Origin: Tetrapyrgos nigripes | Taxonomy: Eukaryota; Basidiomycota; Agaricomycetes; Agaricales; Campanellaceae | NCBI GenBank assembly: GCA_013368315.1 | Contig: JAACJM010000021.1 | Span: forward strand, 124,001 to 188,000 | Length of the DNA: 64,000 nt | Direction of reading: 5' to 3' | Position numbers and translations under genes: made by a program | Shown: positions 43,541 through 53,700 of the stretch, in pieces | Layout of the letters: every line of letters starts with the position of its first letter | Position numbering within the stretch: position 1 is the first letter of the stretch | The notes under the pieces: model-generated | What the model saw: only the letters and a program-made list of their open reading frames with translations | Database searches by the model: none | Told to the model about the DNA's origin: nothing

Positions 43541-45650
43541 ATGGCTGAAGTCGTCGAGGTCAAAGCTGTCGAAAACGGCGTCGCAGCACCCGCACCTACA
43601 ACAGAAGAGCCTAAAACTACTGGCGGCGATGTCGTGATGGATGACGACGAAAAAGAACGAAAAGGAAGGGCGAGGAGACAGAGTACGTCGTGCTAATCTT
43701 ATCTCCTTTTCACATTCCTGCAGCGTGCCAATTATCTCGCGTTTTGTCTAAAAAATCCACAGTTGAATTCTATTTCGCCGACTCGAATCTTCCGTATGAC
43801 AAGTATGAATTTATCTCGCCTGTTTCTGCTTGTTGCGAGGATGCTCATGAAGAGGGCTTTTCGTTCTTAACGCAGGTTCATGTGGCAGTTGCATACAAAA
43901 GACAAGGACCACTGGGTGCCTATCGAAACTGTCGCTTCTTTCAAACGGATGAGGGAATACTCTAAAGACGGTATTCCATGGGTCACTGACGCTCTACGTG
44001 AAAGCGAGCTACTTGAAGTTGACGAGACTGGTACCAAAGTACGACGAAGAAGTGAGGTCAAGGAACCACAAGGACAGTTTGAGAGGAGTGTTTATGCAGT
44101 GAGTTTTTTCTTCGTTTATTGGTTTACGGTGCTGCTGCGATTCACGAGTTGTTTTACTGATTTTTCTGGTGACTGTTAGAAAGGTTTCGGAGAAGAAGAC
44201 CCGACTTTGCAAAGCAGGTTGGAGAAGTTTCTCCAGGGATATGGTAGTACGAATGAGGTGCGGATGAGGAGAGAACAGGATAAAAGTTTCAAGGTGTGCT
44301 ATTTGGCCTAACCTTGTTGCGTCTAACTAACGCCAATCTCACCATGCTCAGGGTTCAGTTTTCGTCGAGTTCACGGAACCCAGTGGTGTCAACGCTTTCC
44401 TCAACGCCGACCCAAAACCCTCATGGGATGGAAAAGAGCTTCTCATCATGACCAAGTGCGTTCTCGTCGTATACATCTTCGTATACTAGTGTCTGACTGA
44501 CTCTTCTCGATCTTTCTCTTACTTTCACTGTCACCAGAGAAGCTTACTGCGAAATGAAAATCAAAGAAAAAGGTCTCACCGGTAAAGACGCTGAGCGCAA
44601 AAAGGGAATCATGAACAAACGCGCCTTTAACGCTTTCAAAACCCCCGTCAGTCAAGGTGGTCTCTTGGCTGATGGTGACGTCGACATGGAGGATGAGGGT
44701 AAACCCAAAATCTATCTGGAGTATTTTGGGAAAAAGCTTCTCATCCACCGCGATTCGTCCGGGAATGGTAAGGTGAAGGACGAGGAGGTGCCGTACGTCA
44801 AGGGAGCATCCTTGAAGTTTGAGGGAGTTGGGGATAACTTTGCATGGAATGATATCAAGGTGGGTATATGTGCTTCTTTTCGTAGCTAGTGATGCTTTGA
44901 TGTTGACATCCATACTTCCTGGTGATGACAGACCCCTCTAAAAGACCTTTTGGAAGGCAAAGTACCCTTCATCGACTACACCCGTGGTCAAAATTCTGGA
45001 TTAGTCGGGTTCCATAGGGAACTCAGCGACGAGGATATTACCGCTATTCGAAAAGCTGTTCGCACCATCAACGGCAACGAGATTACTTGGTCCAAGATTG
45101 ACGGTAAGCTGGTCAACTACTCCTATATATTGGAACGAGGGTCATTCATATTGCGTATTTTGTAGAGGAAGAAGAAAAGAAATTCCAAATCATGCGAGCA
45201 CAGTCTTCAGCGCGTAATGCATGGCGCAATACCCAAGAAAATGGCTCTGGTGGCCGAGGAGGACGTGGAGGTGCTCGTGGTGCAAGAGGAGGTGCAAGAG
45301 GAGGTGGACGTGGACGTGGACGTGGAGGCAAGGAACGTGGACGTGGACGTGGAAGGGGACGAGGTGGATTCAGAGGTGGTGATCGTTCAGAAACCAATGG
45401 CAAGGACAAGGCTGCAGAAGGCGGAGACGCTTCTGGGTCTGGGTCTGGGTCTGGGTCTGCAGATGGAAACGCCAATGCCAATGGAACTGACGACACTCGG
45501 GCTGGAGAGAAGAGGAAACGAGCGGTTGAACCCGATGGCGGACCAGATGTTGGTGTACGAGGGCAGGGCGCTCCTCCGAAAATCCAGTTGGTAGCTCCTC
45601 CGAAAAAGGTCAAGACTGAGACTGGGGAGCTTCCATCTCCTAGTTCTTAG
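43541..45650 (+). CDS. La protein homologue (RNA polymerase III transcript chaperone)
   Basis: Starts MAEVVEVKAVENGVAAPAPT. La motif: VEFYFADSNLPYDKFMWQLH, WVPIETVASFKRMREYSKDG, VTDALRESELLEVDETGTKV. The RRM follows in separate exons (GFGEEDPTLQSRLEKFLQGY, KGSVFVEFTEPSGVNAF, SWDGKELLIMTKEAYCEMKI), then a second RRM-like domain (PFIDYTRGQNSGLVGFHREL, AVRTINGNEITWSKI). A C-terminal RGG-rich tail (GGRGGRGGARGARGGARGGG and beyond) ends KTETGELPSPSS. La binds the 3' UUU-OH end of polymerase III transcripts in the nucleus and protects them. About seven exons with short introns. It lies at the head of the duplicated region; its 3' half and flank recur as relics at 47.1, 56.2, 58.9 and 59.4 kb. Confidence 0.9.
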
Positions 45651-46161
45651 TCTCATTTTGGGCCATGGTCACTGGTGTGGTTCGTCTGGGTTCTTCATGC
45701 ACCTCATTAATGATTTACGCCTCGTCTTCGCTGGCTTCTCTTCTGACCTTCTTGCATGACTGTCTATCTATTTCGCCTTGACGACAATCGCACGAAAACC
45801 AAAAAGTTGTGGGGTGCACAGAAGTAGTGTTGTACATTGTTTTGCTGATTCTCCGTTTTGTTTGATGATCATGACCTGCAGTTGTACTCACATACAGAAG
45901 AATTTGTTAAAGTATTCATTGTCCTTGTACATATCATCCTCAGCGACGGCGAATTGTTTGTTTATTTTGTACTCGCTCTTTCGTTTTTACGTCCATATTT
46001 CACTACCATCTCTTGTCATTGTTCAAGATAGCTACTGTATCCACTACCCACATATGAGCAATTCCATCATAGCAGAAGCATAGCAAAAGGTCCGAGTAAG
46101 TTGCAAAATAACAGCAAGACAAAAAGTGCGTGTTATGGTATCATGGGAGGCTTGCGACCGT
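45651..46161. repeat. La 3' flank, original of a repeated block
   Basis: Sequence from the La stop on, including gcatgactgtctatctatttcgcc, acgaaaaccaaaaagttgtgg, ttgtacattgttttgc and the end tagcagaagcatagcaaaag. Recognisable copies follow at 48112-48680, 56965-57460, 59035-59395 and 59440-60080. Two of these copies, like this one, are followed directly by the 3' end of a minus-strand kinase-like gene or relic. Confidence 0.75.
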
Positions 46162-46450
46162 TTAAGTTGGAGGACCCGGAACTGGAGGGATGGCATGCTC
46201 TTCGTCCAAAATCACTGTGTCTTCCAAATCTTCCAGGAACCGCAAGACTTCAAGCATAGTGAAGAGCTTGAATGACGAAAGTTGTCAGCTTGAGATCATT
46301 ATGGTTTGGAAACTGGGTTCGCTGGTAATGGTGCCGTGGTAGTATGGGTGAAACTTGTCCCGCGTGATTTTTTTCTCCTCAAGAGCTTCAACAGTTTTCT
46401 TTTGACCACCCCGAGCTCTTCTCAGATTTCATAGCCCTCGAAATGCCCTA
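46162..46450 (-). pseudogene. Kinase-like gene relic, C-terminal end
   Basis: The minus strand ends HAIPPVPGPPT-stop, matching the C-terminal endings HPIPPTPGPPKGRK and YPPVPPTPGLPKGRK of the two intact kinase-like genes. It follows the La 3' flank exactly as they do. Upstream, LEDLEDTVILDEE and FHPYYHGTITSEP no longer align well. No kinase core remains. Confidence 0.55.
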
Positions 46451-47059
46451 GACTATACCTGGACGACCGCGATCAACTTCCCGGCTTTCTTTCGATCCGG
46501 AGACTACCCGGCTAGTCACTGCTAGTCATCGGAATGGACCTACAGCTGAAGCGTCAGGCTACGCTGGTCCCTTGCACGACCTTTCCACGTTGGAGTCGGC
46601 TCAGGAATGCATCGTTCCGATATCTGATGCGCACAAGCCGCGCAAAGACTTTTAGTACACCCATTGTGTCCATGGCGCTAATACCTCTCCGGACGTCTTG
46701 GTCCCACAAACTAGCCTTGAACTAGCCACAAACACGATCCCACACAGTTCGCTTCAGGAAGAGCTTGCGTAGCGAGCACAGGACTAGCTGTGTAAGTTCA
46801 TTTGCCATCTTTCCTTCTTACTCTGTCAATTCATTGCCATTCCACACCATGCACATGGCTGCCCAACCTTTGCCTAAAAACAAGACTAACAAGTTCTTCG
46901 CCATCTCGAAAACATGACGTCATTTGTGGCTACGTTTCCTTGCGGCTAGCTTGAGTGTGCCTAGGGGAGACCCTTTATGGTTCCGGTACAGGTGCGTTAC
47001 CGTTGTCTGTACTTCCTTATTATTCCATAATTTGACTAGCCACCTTCAGTTTCATTACT
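46451..47059. other. Unassigned sequence, possible relic of the small plus-strand gene
   Basis: At 46850 an ATG in plus orientation reads MHMAAQPLPKNKTNKFF before a stop, in the place where the small helical gene would sit in the duplicated module. The similarity to MAQPIQAAVP of the intact gene is slight. Otherwise no gene is seen. Confidence 0.3.
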
Positions 47060-47650
47060 GGCGTTGTTGACAGTGGGATTGACTTGGACTTGATCTACTT
47101 TGGAAAGAAGCTTTGGTCTGGGAATGATGGGATGAAAAGTACAAGGACCTACTGCAACGCTGACCCAAAGTTGAAGGCTGTTCGAACTGCTTTTGAGAAG
47201 TTTGAGAAGTGGGTGTGTGATGTACTCGTGGCATTGCAACTGAATGGCCCAGATATTCTTGTTGTGTGGTGGCCGTTCGCTCCATTCATGCGCGGCGTAA
47301 TTGTTTGTGTACCTGTTCAAAGTCTGATGGGAACATTCTTCTTTCGCGCAGACTCCACGGTGTTTCTTCAGCACGTTGGGCATCACGCAATAAAAAAGGG
47401 AATGCCGCTGGTGGCTAGAGTGGTGGTGGGTGGTAGATGTGGTGGCTACATTTGAGGGAAAAGAGATGAGGAGAACTCCGGGGTGAGGTTTTTCAGGAAC
47501 AGATGGCAAGGACAAAGCTGCAGATGGAGGAAACGTTTCTCATTTGGGTGTAAAGGATGTCATTCAAAGCCTCAGGTGGCAACGCGGCCGAAGAAGCTCA
47601 TGGCAACAATTGAGATGCTTTCCCCAGCTCTTAGTCTCGTTCGGGACCTG
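47060..47650 (+). pseudogene. La gene relic 1
   Basis: Alignable with the La exon at 44700-44860 and with its 3' end: atctactttggaaagaagc corresponds to the La stretch encoding YLEYFGKKLL; acagatggcaaggacaaagctgcaga (47501) corresponds to the La sequence encoding ETNGKDKAAE; and ttccccagctcttagtctcg corresponds to the La end encoding LPSPSS. Frames are broken. It is followed by the La-type flank, interrupted by a foldback element. Confidence 0.6.
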
Positions 47651-47674
47651 GCTGACCCTGGCCATGGTTGTCAT

Positions 47675-48096
47675 GCCGCATGTGCCAATTTATCCGTCGA
47701 GCGGAAGAGTCTAAGACCTCCGCACCAAGGGCGGCGATGCATATTTGCGATGGTTGTTCTGCAGACTTAAATCACGAGTTTTTCTCACGATTTCTAGCCT
47801 GAAAAAAAGTCAAAGTATTTGGTGCTGAAATGCCAGCTTTAAATGGAAAACCGGTATTTCAGCGGCAAATACTGGCAGATATTCTGACCTTTTTCAGGCT
47901 AGAAATTGCGAGAAAAACTCGTGATTTAAGTCTGCAGAAAAACCATCACAAATATGCACCGCCGCCCTTGGTTGCCGGAAAGTCACACATTGCATTTAGA
48001 GTCACCTCACGTTATTAATCATGTGACTGCTACGAGAATACAGTGCGTGACTTTCCGGAGATCTTTCCGCTCGACGGATAAATTGGCACATGCGGC
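47675..48096. mobile_element. Large foldback (palindromic) element
   Basis: A near-perfect inverted repeat. The left arm 47725-47831 pairs with the right arm 47850-47971 (ccaagggcggcg, gactt-aaatcacgag, tttctagcctgaaaaa and gtatttg..gctgaaat on both sides). The outermost pair, gccgcatgtgccaattta with ccgtcgagcgga (47675-47706), matches 48063-48096. The right arm holds an extra block, 47972-48062, with its own inverted ends ccggaaagtcac/gtgactttccgg, so a smaller element seems nested in it. No coding capacity. Confidence 0.85.
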
Positions 48097-48111
48097 GTGT
48101 GTGGGTCCTGA

Positions 48112-48700
48112 GGCCTGAGTACTTTATGGCCCCGTGAAACCCATGTCCCTCCTGACGATTACGTCTCGTCCTCTATTGCAATCTTTTCGCCTTCTCGGAT
48201 AATTGATCGTCTGTCAGTCTATTTATTCTGCCGTGGAGACAATGCCATGAAAACACAAAAAGTCAACACAAGCTGTGGATGAGCAGAAGAGTTCTTGTAC
48301 ATTGTATTTTGCCCACCCTCCGAGGTTTCCGATTCGTCGCACTGTTTAATCATCATGGCCTGCACATACGACAGATTTCATTGAAACTATGTCATTGTAC
48401 ATGCCTCCGGCAATTCCTGAATGGAACCACGCTGTGTATCTACATACCTACCGGCTTTGGCGACGGCGAACTCTTCGTTCTGTTTGTTTTACTCGCTGCT
48501 TCCGGTTTTTCCGTGCAAGTTTCAATGTACCATCCATCCCGTCATTATTAATCGCCACTGTGTCCACTACGTATGTCCATAGGAGCAATTACATCTATAG
48601 CAGAAGCAAAGCAGGAAGTCCAACAAAATCCGAAAGCAAGAAAAGAGAGCGGGTTGCAAAACGACAGCAGGATAACAGTACGTGTAATGAGGTAATGCAG
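48112..48700. repeat. Copy of the La 3' flank
   Basis: Contains tattctgccgtggagacaatg, atgaaaacacaaaaagtc, cttgtacattgtattttgcc and the end tagcagaagcaaagcagg, alignable with 45760-46090 and with 57090-57430. It leads directly into the stop of kinase-like gene A. Confidence 0.7.
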
Positions 48701-48704
48701 GGCG

Positions 48705-50041
48705 TTATTGGTTTTTACGACCCTTGGGAGGACCTGGGGTAGGAGGAATAGGATGGTGGCGTCCCAAGAAACTCATAAACTGCGACACAAAATGTCGAGG
48801 GGTCACCCACAACGTACGGAAGAGCCAGCTTTCCCCAGAATACCCGGGCCAGAACTGAGATCGAAGTTTGAAGAAGCCCAACTGTTTGACGAGTCCGTCG
48901 AAGCGCTCTACGACTTGGTCAATGTCTGGTCTGTTCGTGGGGTCTTCGTGGGTCATGTCTGCGACGAGCTCAGACATGAAGTCGAGGGAATGGTTGTACC
49001 TGAGTGTCGCCGGGTCCAACGGATTGTACTTCTGCGACGTCATGAGGAATCGCCGAATGAGGTTCCCAAGACGGCATATCTCGACTGCGAACGGGTCACA
49101 AGGTTCATTGGGGCGGGATTTGTACTCTGGTATATCTCTATCGCCGCCGTACCCAGGCGGTTCCCGTGCTGGACCAGCCATTGGATCATATTGTCGACAA
49201 AGATCAAAATCGATGAAATAGTACTTGACTGGGTGTCTGGTTATCGACCGGGGTTCCACCCTGCCCTTCCAGTCATATGTACGCCCAGCAACACTAGGAT
49301 GCTTGAGCTCACGGTAAAGGGGGGCGGAATCGACCATGATGTTGTCCCATTTGATATCACTGTAACTGAAATTCAGATTCGTTCGCTGATGATGGTCCAT
49401 GAACTCACTTGTGAGCAATGTGCTGATGATGTAGTGACTGGACTCCCTATAGTCCAAATCAAAAATACATAATCTTCTGACTGACTGTTACTCACCTCAA
49501 ATAGTTGACGTATGAAACCTATGGCCTCTCCGACAGTGCGGAACGGCAAGTCCCACCAATGAGGCCACCAGCCCTCTAGCTGAGGCATGACAATGATATG
49601 CACATGCTGGTCTTCAGGAAGCGTCAAGATTTCATAAATCGGAACGCAGTGATTATGAGGCTGGTCAAAAGGAAAAGATCCCGAGGAAAGCAGTTGACTC
49701 ATACGCATTTCTCGATTGGCTGGGTCATCAACCCGGATTTTCTTGAACATGACCAGGAGCTCGTCCGACGTCCTCAACGCGTCCATCAAGTGTCCAGATT
49801 CCTGTGGGCACAGTCAGTTGGGAAAGAGTACAGCAGAGAGTAGCAACGTTAGCCTTGCCTTGGCCTCATGCGCATCTTCGAAGTTGAACCGATTCTGTCC
49901 GGTCGAGATCCAAGATGGTTTCCATCCGGGCTGGTAGCGAGCGCGCAACTGGTATCCTCGTTCTTTGAACCAGTTTGCATGGTCTCTCCAGAATCTTTCA
50001 GAGTCTCTGAGGTCTCCCGGGAACTGCGGGTCCTCAGACAT
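48705..50041 (-). CDS. Kinase-like protein A
   Basis: The minus strand starts MSEDPQFPGDLRDSERFWRD (upstream in-frame ATG at 50137 also possible). Then YQPGWKPSW; after an intron, MDALRTSDELLVMFKKIRVD (lysine in the VAIK position), NREMRMSQLL (helix C glutamate), HNHCVPIYEILTLPEDQHVH, HND/IKWDNIMVD (catalytic loop split by an intron after the asparagine), YYFIDFDLCRQYD (DFD for DFG), GYGGDRDIPEYKS, and the C-lobe MTHEDPTNRPDIDQVVERFD, ending PIPPTPGPPKGRKNQ. It is a protein-kinase fold family common in Agaricomycetes. No glycine-rich loop is visible and DFG is altered, so activity is uncertain. The first intron has a GC donor (gccaag/gcaagg). It faces the small plus-strand gene A across a 635-bp spacer. 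Confidence 0.85.
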
Positions 50042-50676
50042 CTTAAAAGATGGGGAGGTTTGAGAAATGGGGGCAGCTCCAGAGCTAAGACGTACAGCAA
50101 AGCAGTAGCGCAAGGGACAGAGAGTACAAAAGTACAAGAGGTACCAATAAAGTCATATCAACCAACACGTGAGAAACGCTTTGACCGGTAATTCAGATAT
50201 TCTCTCACATCGCGGACGGCGATGGATATTTGGAGCTTGGAAAAATATAAACTTAAATGACGGATTTTGCTCGGCCCTGGGCATACTCTATATGGAATAT
50301 TGGCCTCAAATTGGTCCCATATGGAGTATGCCCGGCGAGCAAAAGCTGCTTTGAAAAATCGGTAATTTAAGTTCGTGGTGTCAGTACGTCTTCACGTCAG
50401 TACTTCAAAGCTTCTACGTTCGAACTTGAATTGAGAACAAGGTTGTCAACCGTATTCCTCCATTAATTGTACTTTGCTTTGCTACATAATACACATCGTT
50501 TTCTACAAGAAAGATCCCTCGTTCACGACATTGTCAGATGGGATCTCGGAGAAGTCGTACGGCCAAACCACGCAGCCTTATTATGCTCTGTTTTGGAGTA
50601 CCTTTTTGGTGGCTATATATGTGCAGCAGTCATTGTCAATCCATCGTCTCTCCCATTCGCGCACGTTTTCATATTT
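50042..50676. promoter_or_regulatory. Divergent promoter of kinase A and helical gene A
   Basis: The shared upstream region of two head-to-head genes. Positions 50440-50676 are alignable with 53460-53700 upstream of gene B: ttctacaagaaagatccctcg, acattgtcagatgggatctcgg, agaagtcg, cagccttattatgctc, ggaggctat/ggtggctata. The conservation of non-coding sequence suggests shared control elements. A foldback element occupies 50249-50374. Confidence 0.6.
50249..50374. mobile_element. Small foldback element in the divergent promoter
   Basis: Inner arms ttttgctcggccctgggcat (from 50266) and its near complement in 50317-50344 (ccatatggagtatgcccggc), outer arms aacttaaatgacggatttt and aaaaatcggtaatttaagtt. 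The loop is about 20 bp. The outer motif (cttaaat, preceded by ggcgatggatattt) resembles the larger foldback at 47.7 kb, so the two may be one family. Confidence 0.7.
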
Positions 50677-51781
50677 ATGGCCCAACCTATACAGGCAGCG
50701 GTGCCCACCTCAGACACTGCAGCACCGTCCGCAAAGAAGAAGTTCAGAAGAAAGGTCAAACGGGAAACCACTGAATCCATCGATACGACCCAGCTCCTAC
50801 TCCGCAACTATTCAAAATTTGCTATAAGCTTTCCAGAGCTCCAGGAGAGTCAGAAAAACTTCCAAGCTAGATTTGATTTGTGAGCGTGTCAAGTACCCAC
50901 TTACGAGCAGATGCTAACTATGTCACAGTCTCAACAGTCAACTTTCAGAACAAATGCTCCAGCCCGGGCCAGATTTATTGCCCAAGGAAAAAATCAGGAA
51001 GGCGTTCTTCTTCTGGCGGAGTGAATCAGAAGACCCACGTGTCGTAAACCTGCGCAATGAAATGCTTGAACTGAGGGGTCGCCTTTCCGTACGTGGTAAT
51101 GACACTTGAAGTTGATGGGGCATGTATTCACTTAGTGATCATGACCAGTTTGCTTCAGCAGATGTCGAGTCGAAGTATCACTCCAGAGCCCAAACTGTCT
51201 TAGAGGGGTTCAGAGAAGAACTTGATCAAGTCCTGTTGCAAAAGTATGTCAGCAAGGCAGGTTTCATCAGGCTTTTTTAATGCTCTGGTTGATACTGAAG
51301 TCTGATGCATATTGTAGGACCCACAAATAACGTTCCTAGAATTCATCGTCAGTCCTCTCCGTTCCAGCAAACAAGCTGTAGATGACCTTGAATTTCAATA
51401 GGGCCGAGAAGTCAGACCAACAGCGAAACTGGTCTTCAATGCTGAAGAAGAGGAGATATATATGATGCACATTTGTCATAAGCTGCAGGCTTTGGGTGAG
51501 TAGCTATATCACAACAACTTGCGCTCCACTACTTGCTTACGATCCCTGTTGGTCTCAGAAAACCAAAAACAGCCATTCAACAGTAGGTCCGTAAACAATA
51601 ACTGACGTATTTGGCACTGATAGCTGCCTTCGAAGGGGTGTCCCCCGGGTTATTGATACTTCCAGCGACCAACAGTACACCCTTAGGAAGTCAGACACAA
51701 AAACACCGTGGTAACATGAGTACGTCCTCAAACCCTTTACCCGCAAATCAACAGTTGACCGACATCAACGCTGACATCTGA
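50677..51781 (+). CDS. Small helical protein A of the duplicated module
   Basis: Exons 50677-50879, 50929-51088, 51149-51256, 51318-51347, 51402-51495 and about 51560-51781. Reads MAQPIQAAVPTSDTAAPSAK, a basic stretch (KKKFRRKVKR), SKFAISFPELQESQKNFQAR/FDF, LNSQLSEQMLQPGPDLLPKE, KAFFFWRSESEDPRVVNLRN, FASADVESKYHSRAQTVLEG, DPQITFLEFI, GREVRPTAKLVFNAEEEEIY and a serine/threonine-rich tail. No known family is recognised. It looks mostly helical, with no signal peptide or membrane segment. The third intron (51257-51317) needs a GC donor (aag/gcaggt), shared with paralogues B and C. Divergent to kinase A. The exact last exon and stop are uncertain. Confidence 0.65.
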
Positions 51782-52650
51782 AGCTGCGCCTCTCGTCACG
51801 CTAGGTGATCCAACTACACCGACGCAAAACTCGTTTCTATCAACCACGCCAACGCAAGACAGCTTCGGAGCCCCGTTGGGAAGAGCCCCGACCACAAATT
51901 CTGTACGTTCGGAACGTTCGGAGTGGATTGTCTGGCCGCCTAGAGCAGAGCGAGGTCTATCCTAATGTGAGAAGAGCTATGGGGGAGGGTCTATATATTT
52001 TTACGACAACACTGCTCACACGCAAATGCACTTTTGCCTGGTGTAGGGTGTTAACATCGCTTTGTATACGCTTTCTTGATGCTTTTTGATGCTATCGTAC
52101 TGCTATCGTTTCCCTGTAATTGTATCCATAACCTTATCTGTCTCTATATAATTGTGTATTTTATATAAAAAGTCAACCTGTGCACTGGAATAAGGATGTA
52201 TGGAGCTTGCGCTGAGGCTGACAGGAGGTCTATCTGCGAGACTGGCGCGTACAACAGAGCTTGAATTGTCCTTTTTCGAACAAAGGCCATTTTGACATCT
52301 GCAAGAGTCGTCAGTGGCGCAGCGCATCGAAGGTATTTGAGAACGCACCATAATCGCAAGTAAAGAGAAAGCTAGGACTCGAGCTTTGGGGCATCCGTAT
52401 CCATGACCGAAATGTGTCTCCCCAGGCTTCTTTGTTTCATCATCCAGTCTTGAATCAGAACGGACTAGTCTTGGCCAGCGCGTTCCTGGAATGCTGGGTG
52501 GCGCATAACCGGTGCAAAGATAGACAGATCCAGAACGAGGGCCCACACAATAGCAAAGGAGGCTGACTGTTCCACGAGTATCCTAGACTATCCTAAAAGA
52601 CGAGTTCGGTTCCTCAAGACACACCAAGCCTAATGGAGAGTTGAGTATAC
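51782..52650. other. 3' flank of gene A, repeated block
   Basis: After the gene, 52060-52200 (gctatcgtactgctatcgtttc, tctctatataattgtgtat, gcactggaataaggatgtatgg) is alignable with 55020-55130 after gene B and more weakly with 63110-63220 after gene C. An inverted, decayed open stretch at 52103-52546 has no family signal. Confidence 0.5.
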
Positions 52651-53700
52651 TACAGAGTGTATTTCGAGCTCGGTAACGGACAAATGTGGAATAAAAGGAA
52701 TGGCGAGCTTCTGTGGATGATTAAGGTAAGTTTAGTACTACATGGAGAGGAATACATGCGCACCTGAGTTGTCAAAGACGTCCAGTTCTTCAAGTTCTTC
52801 GCAGATACTGAGAAAGCTTGAGACATCAGCGACTACAGACTCTTCATGGATCTGGCCATGAGATAGCAGGAAGGACGGACAAACGCCAACATCTTCGAAG
52901 ATAGACGTATGAGCCAGACAGAAAGCTGAAAAAAATCGTCGTACGCACCAATTGCCAGTCGGAGCGTATGTAGTGAATGTCCGGGTGGCTTTGAAAAGTA
53001 GTAGCTACCAGTCATTCCAAGTCATTTTCTGACACCTTGAGGAGGTCATGTCGGTAGCGGTCGGTATGATGACTATATGCGTTCCTCCATGGCAAGGTAA
53101 CGAGAGTGCTGGTCGGGTGTGATGGCGATGATGTTGGTATGCATGAGAGCTGCAGTCGGTGTCGCGTCGTGTCGGTTACCTCTTGACCATCATCGCCTTA
53201 ATTATTTTCATCTATCTTCTGCCTACCCAGTCAGGGTCATTTAAAAATACCTACAAGAACAATCACCACCGCAGCTTTGCAAGAATAGCTGCGCATTTAT
53301 CACGTCGAGGGACCTTTAGAAAGCTCTCGGTGGTGTCGACTGAATGGAACTAGTTTTTCATCTCGGTTTTTACCTGGGATGAAAAAGACAATGGAAAATC
53401 AAAGCGTTTGAGGCTTTTCTCACGGAAAGTGCATACCAACCCCCGCAGTGAACAGTCTACTGAATTCGAGAACAAGGTTGCCAACCAGCGACCAGTATCC
53501 CTTGCCATACGTGTCGTTTCTACAAGAAAGATCCCTCGTTTAAGATTACGACATTGTCAGATGGGATCTCGGAGAAGTCGACTACGCTGCCTTATTATGC
53601 TCCGTTTTGTGCCGTCTTTGTTGGAGGCTATTTATGGGCAGCAGTCTCGCCATTGTCATTGACAATCATCGTCTCTCGAATCCGCGCATGTTCTTTCAAA
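52651..53700. other. Spacer before gene B, with module-type repeats
   Basis: 53050-53210 (catggcaaggtaacgagagtgctggtcgggtg, tcgcgtcgtgtcggttac) recurs at about 55800-55945 and 58255-58385. 53460-53700 is the gene B promoter, alignable with that of gene A. No kinase is found upstream of gene B; a kinase-like partner is missing here. Confidence 0.5.

Noticed and set aside
45146..45613. 155-codon minus-strand open frame, proline/arginine-rich
   Set aside because: It is the mirror image of the La RGG-coding repeat; the low-complexity GC-rich repeat keeps several frames open.
48708..49472. 254-codon plus-strand open frame opposite kinase A
   Set aside because: It covers the kinase exons in antisense; the minus strand has all kinase motifs, this one none.
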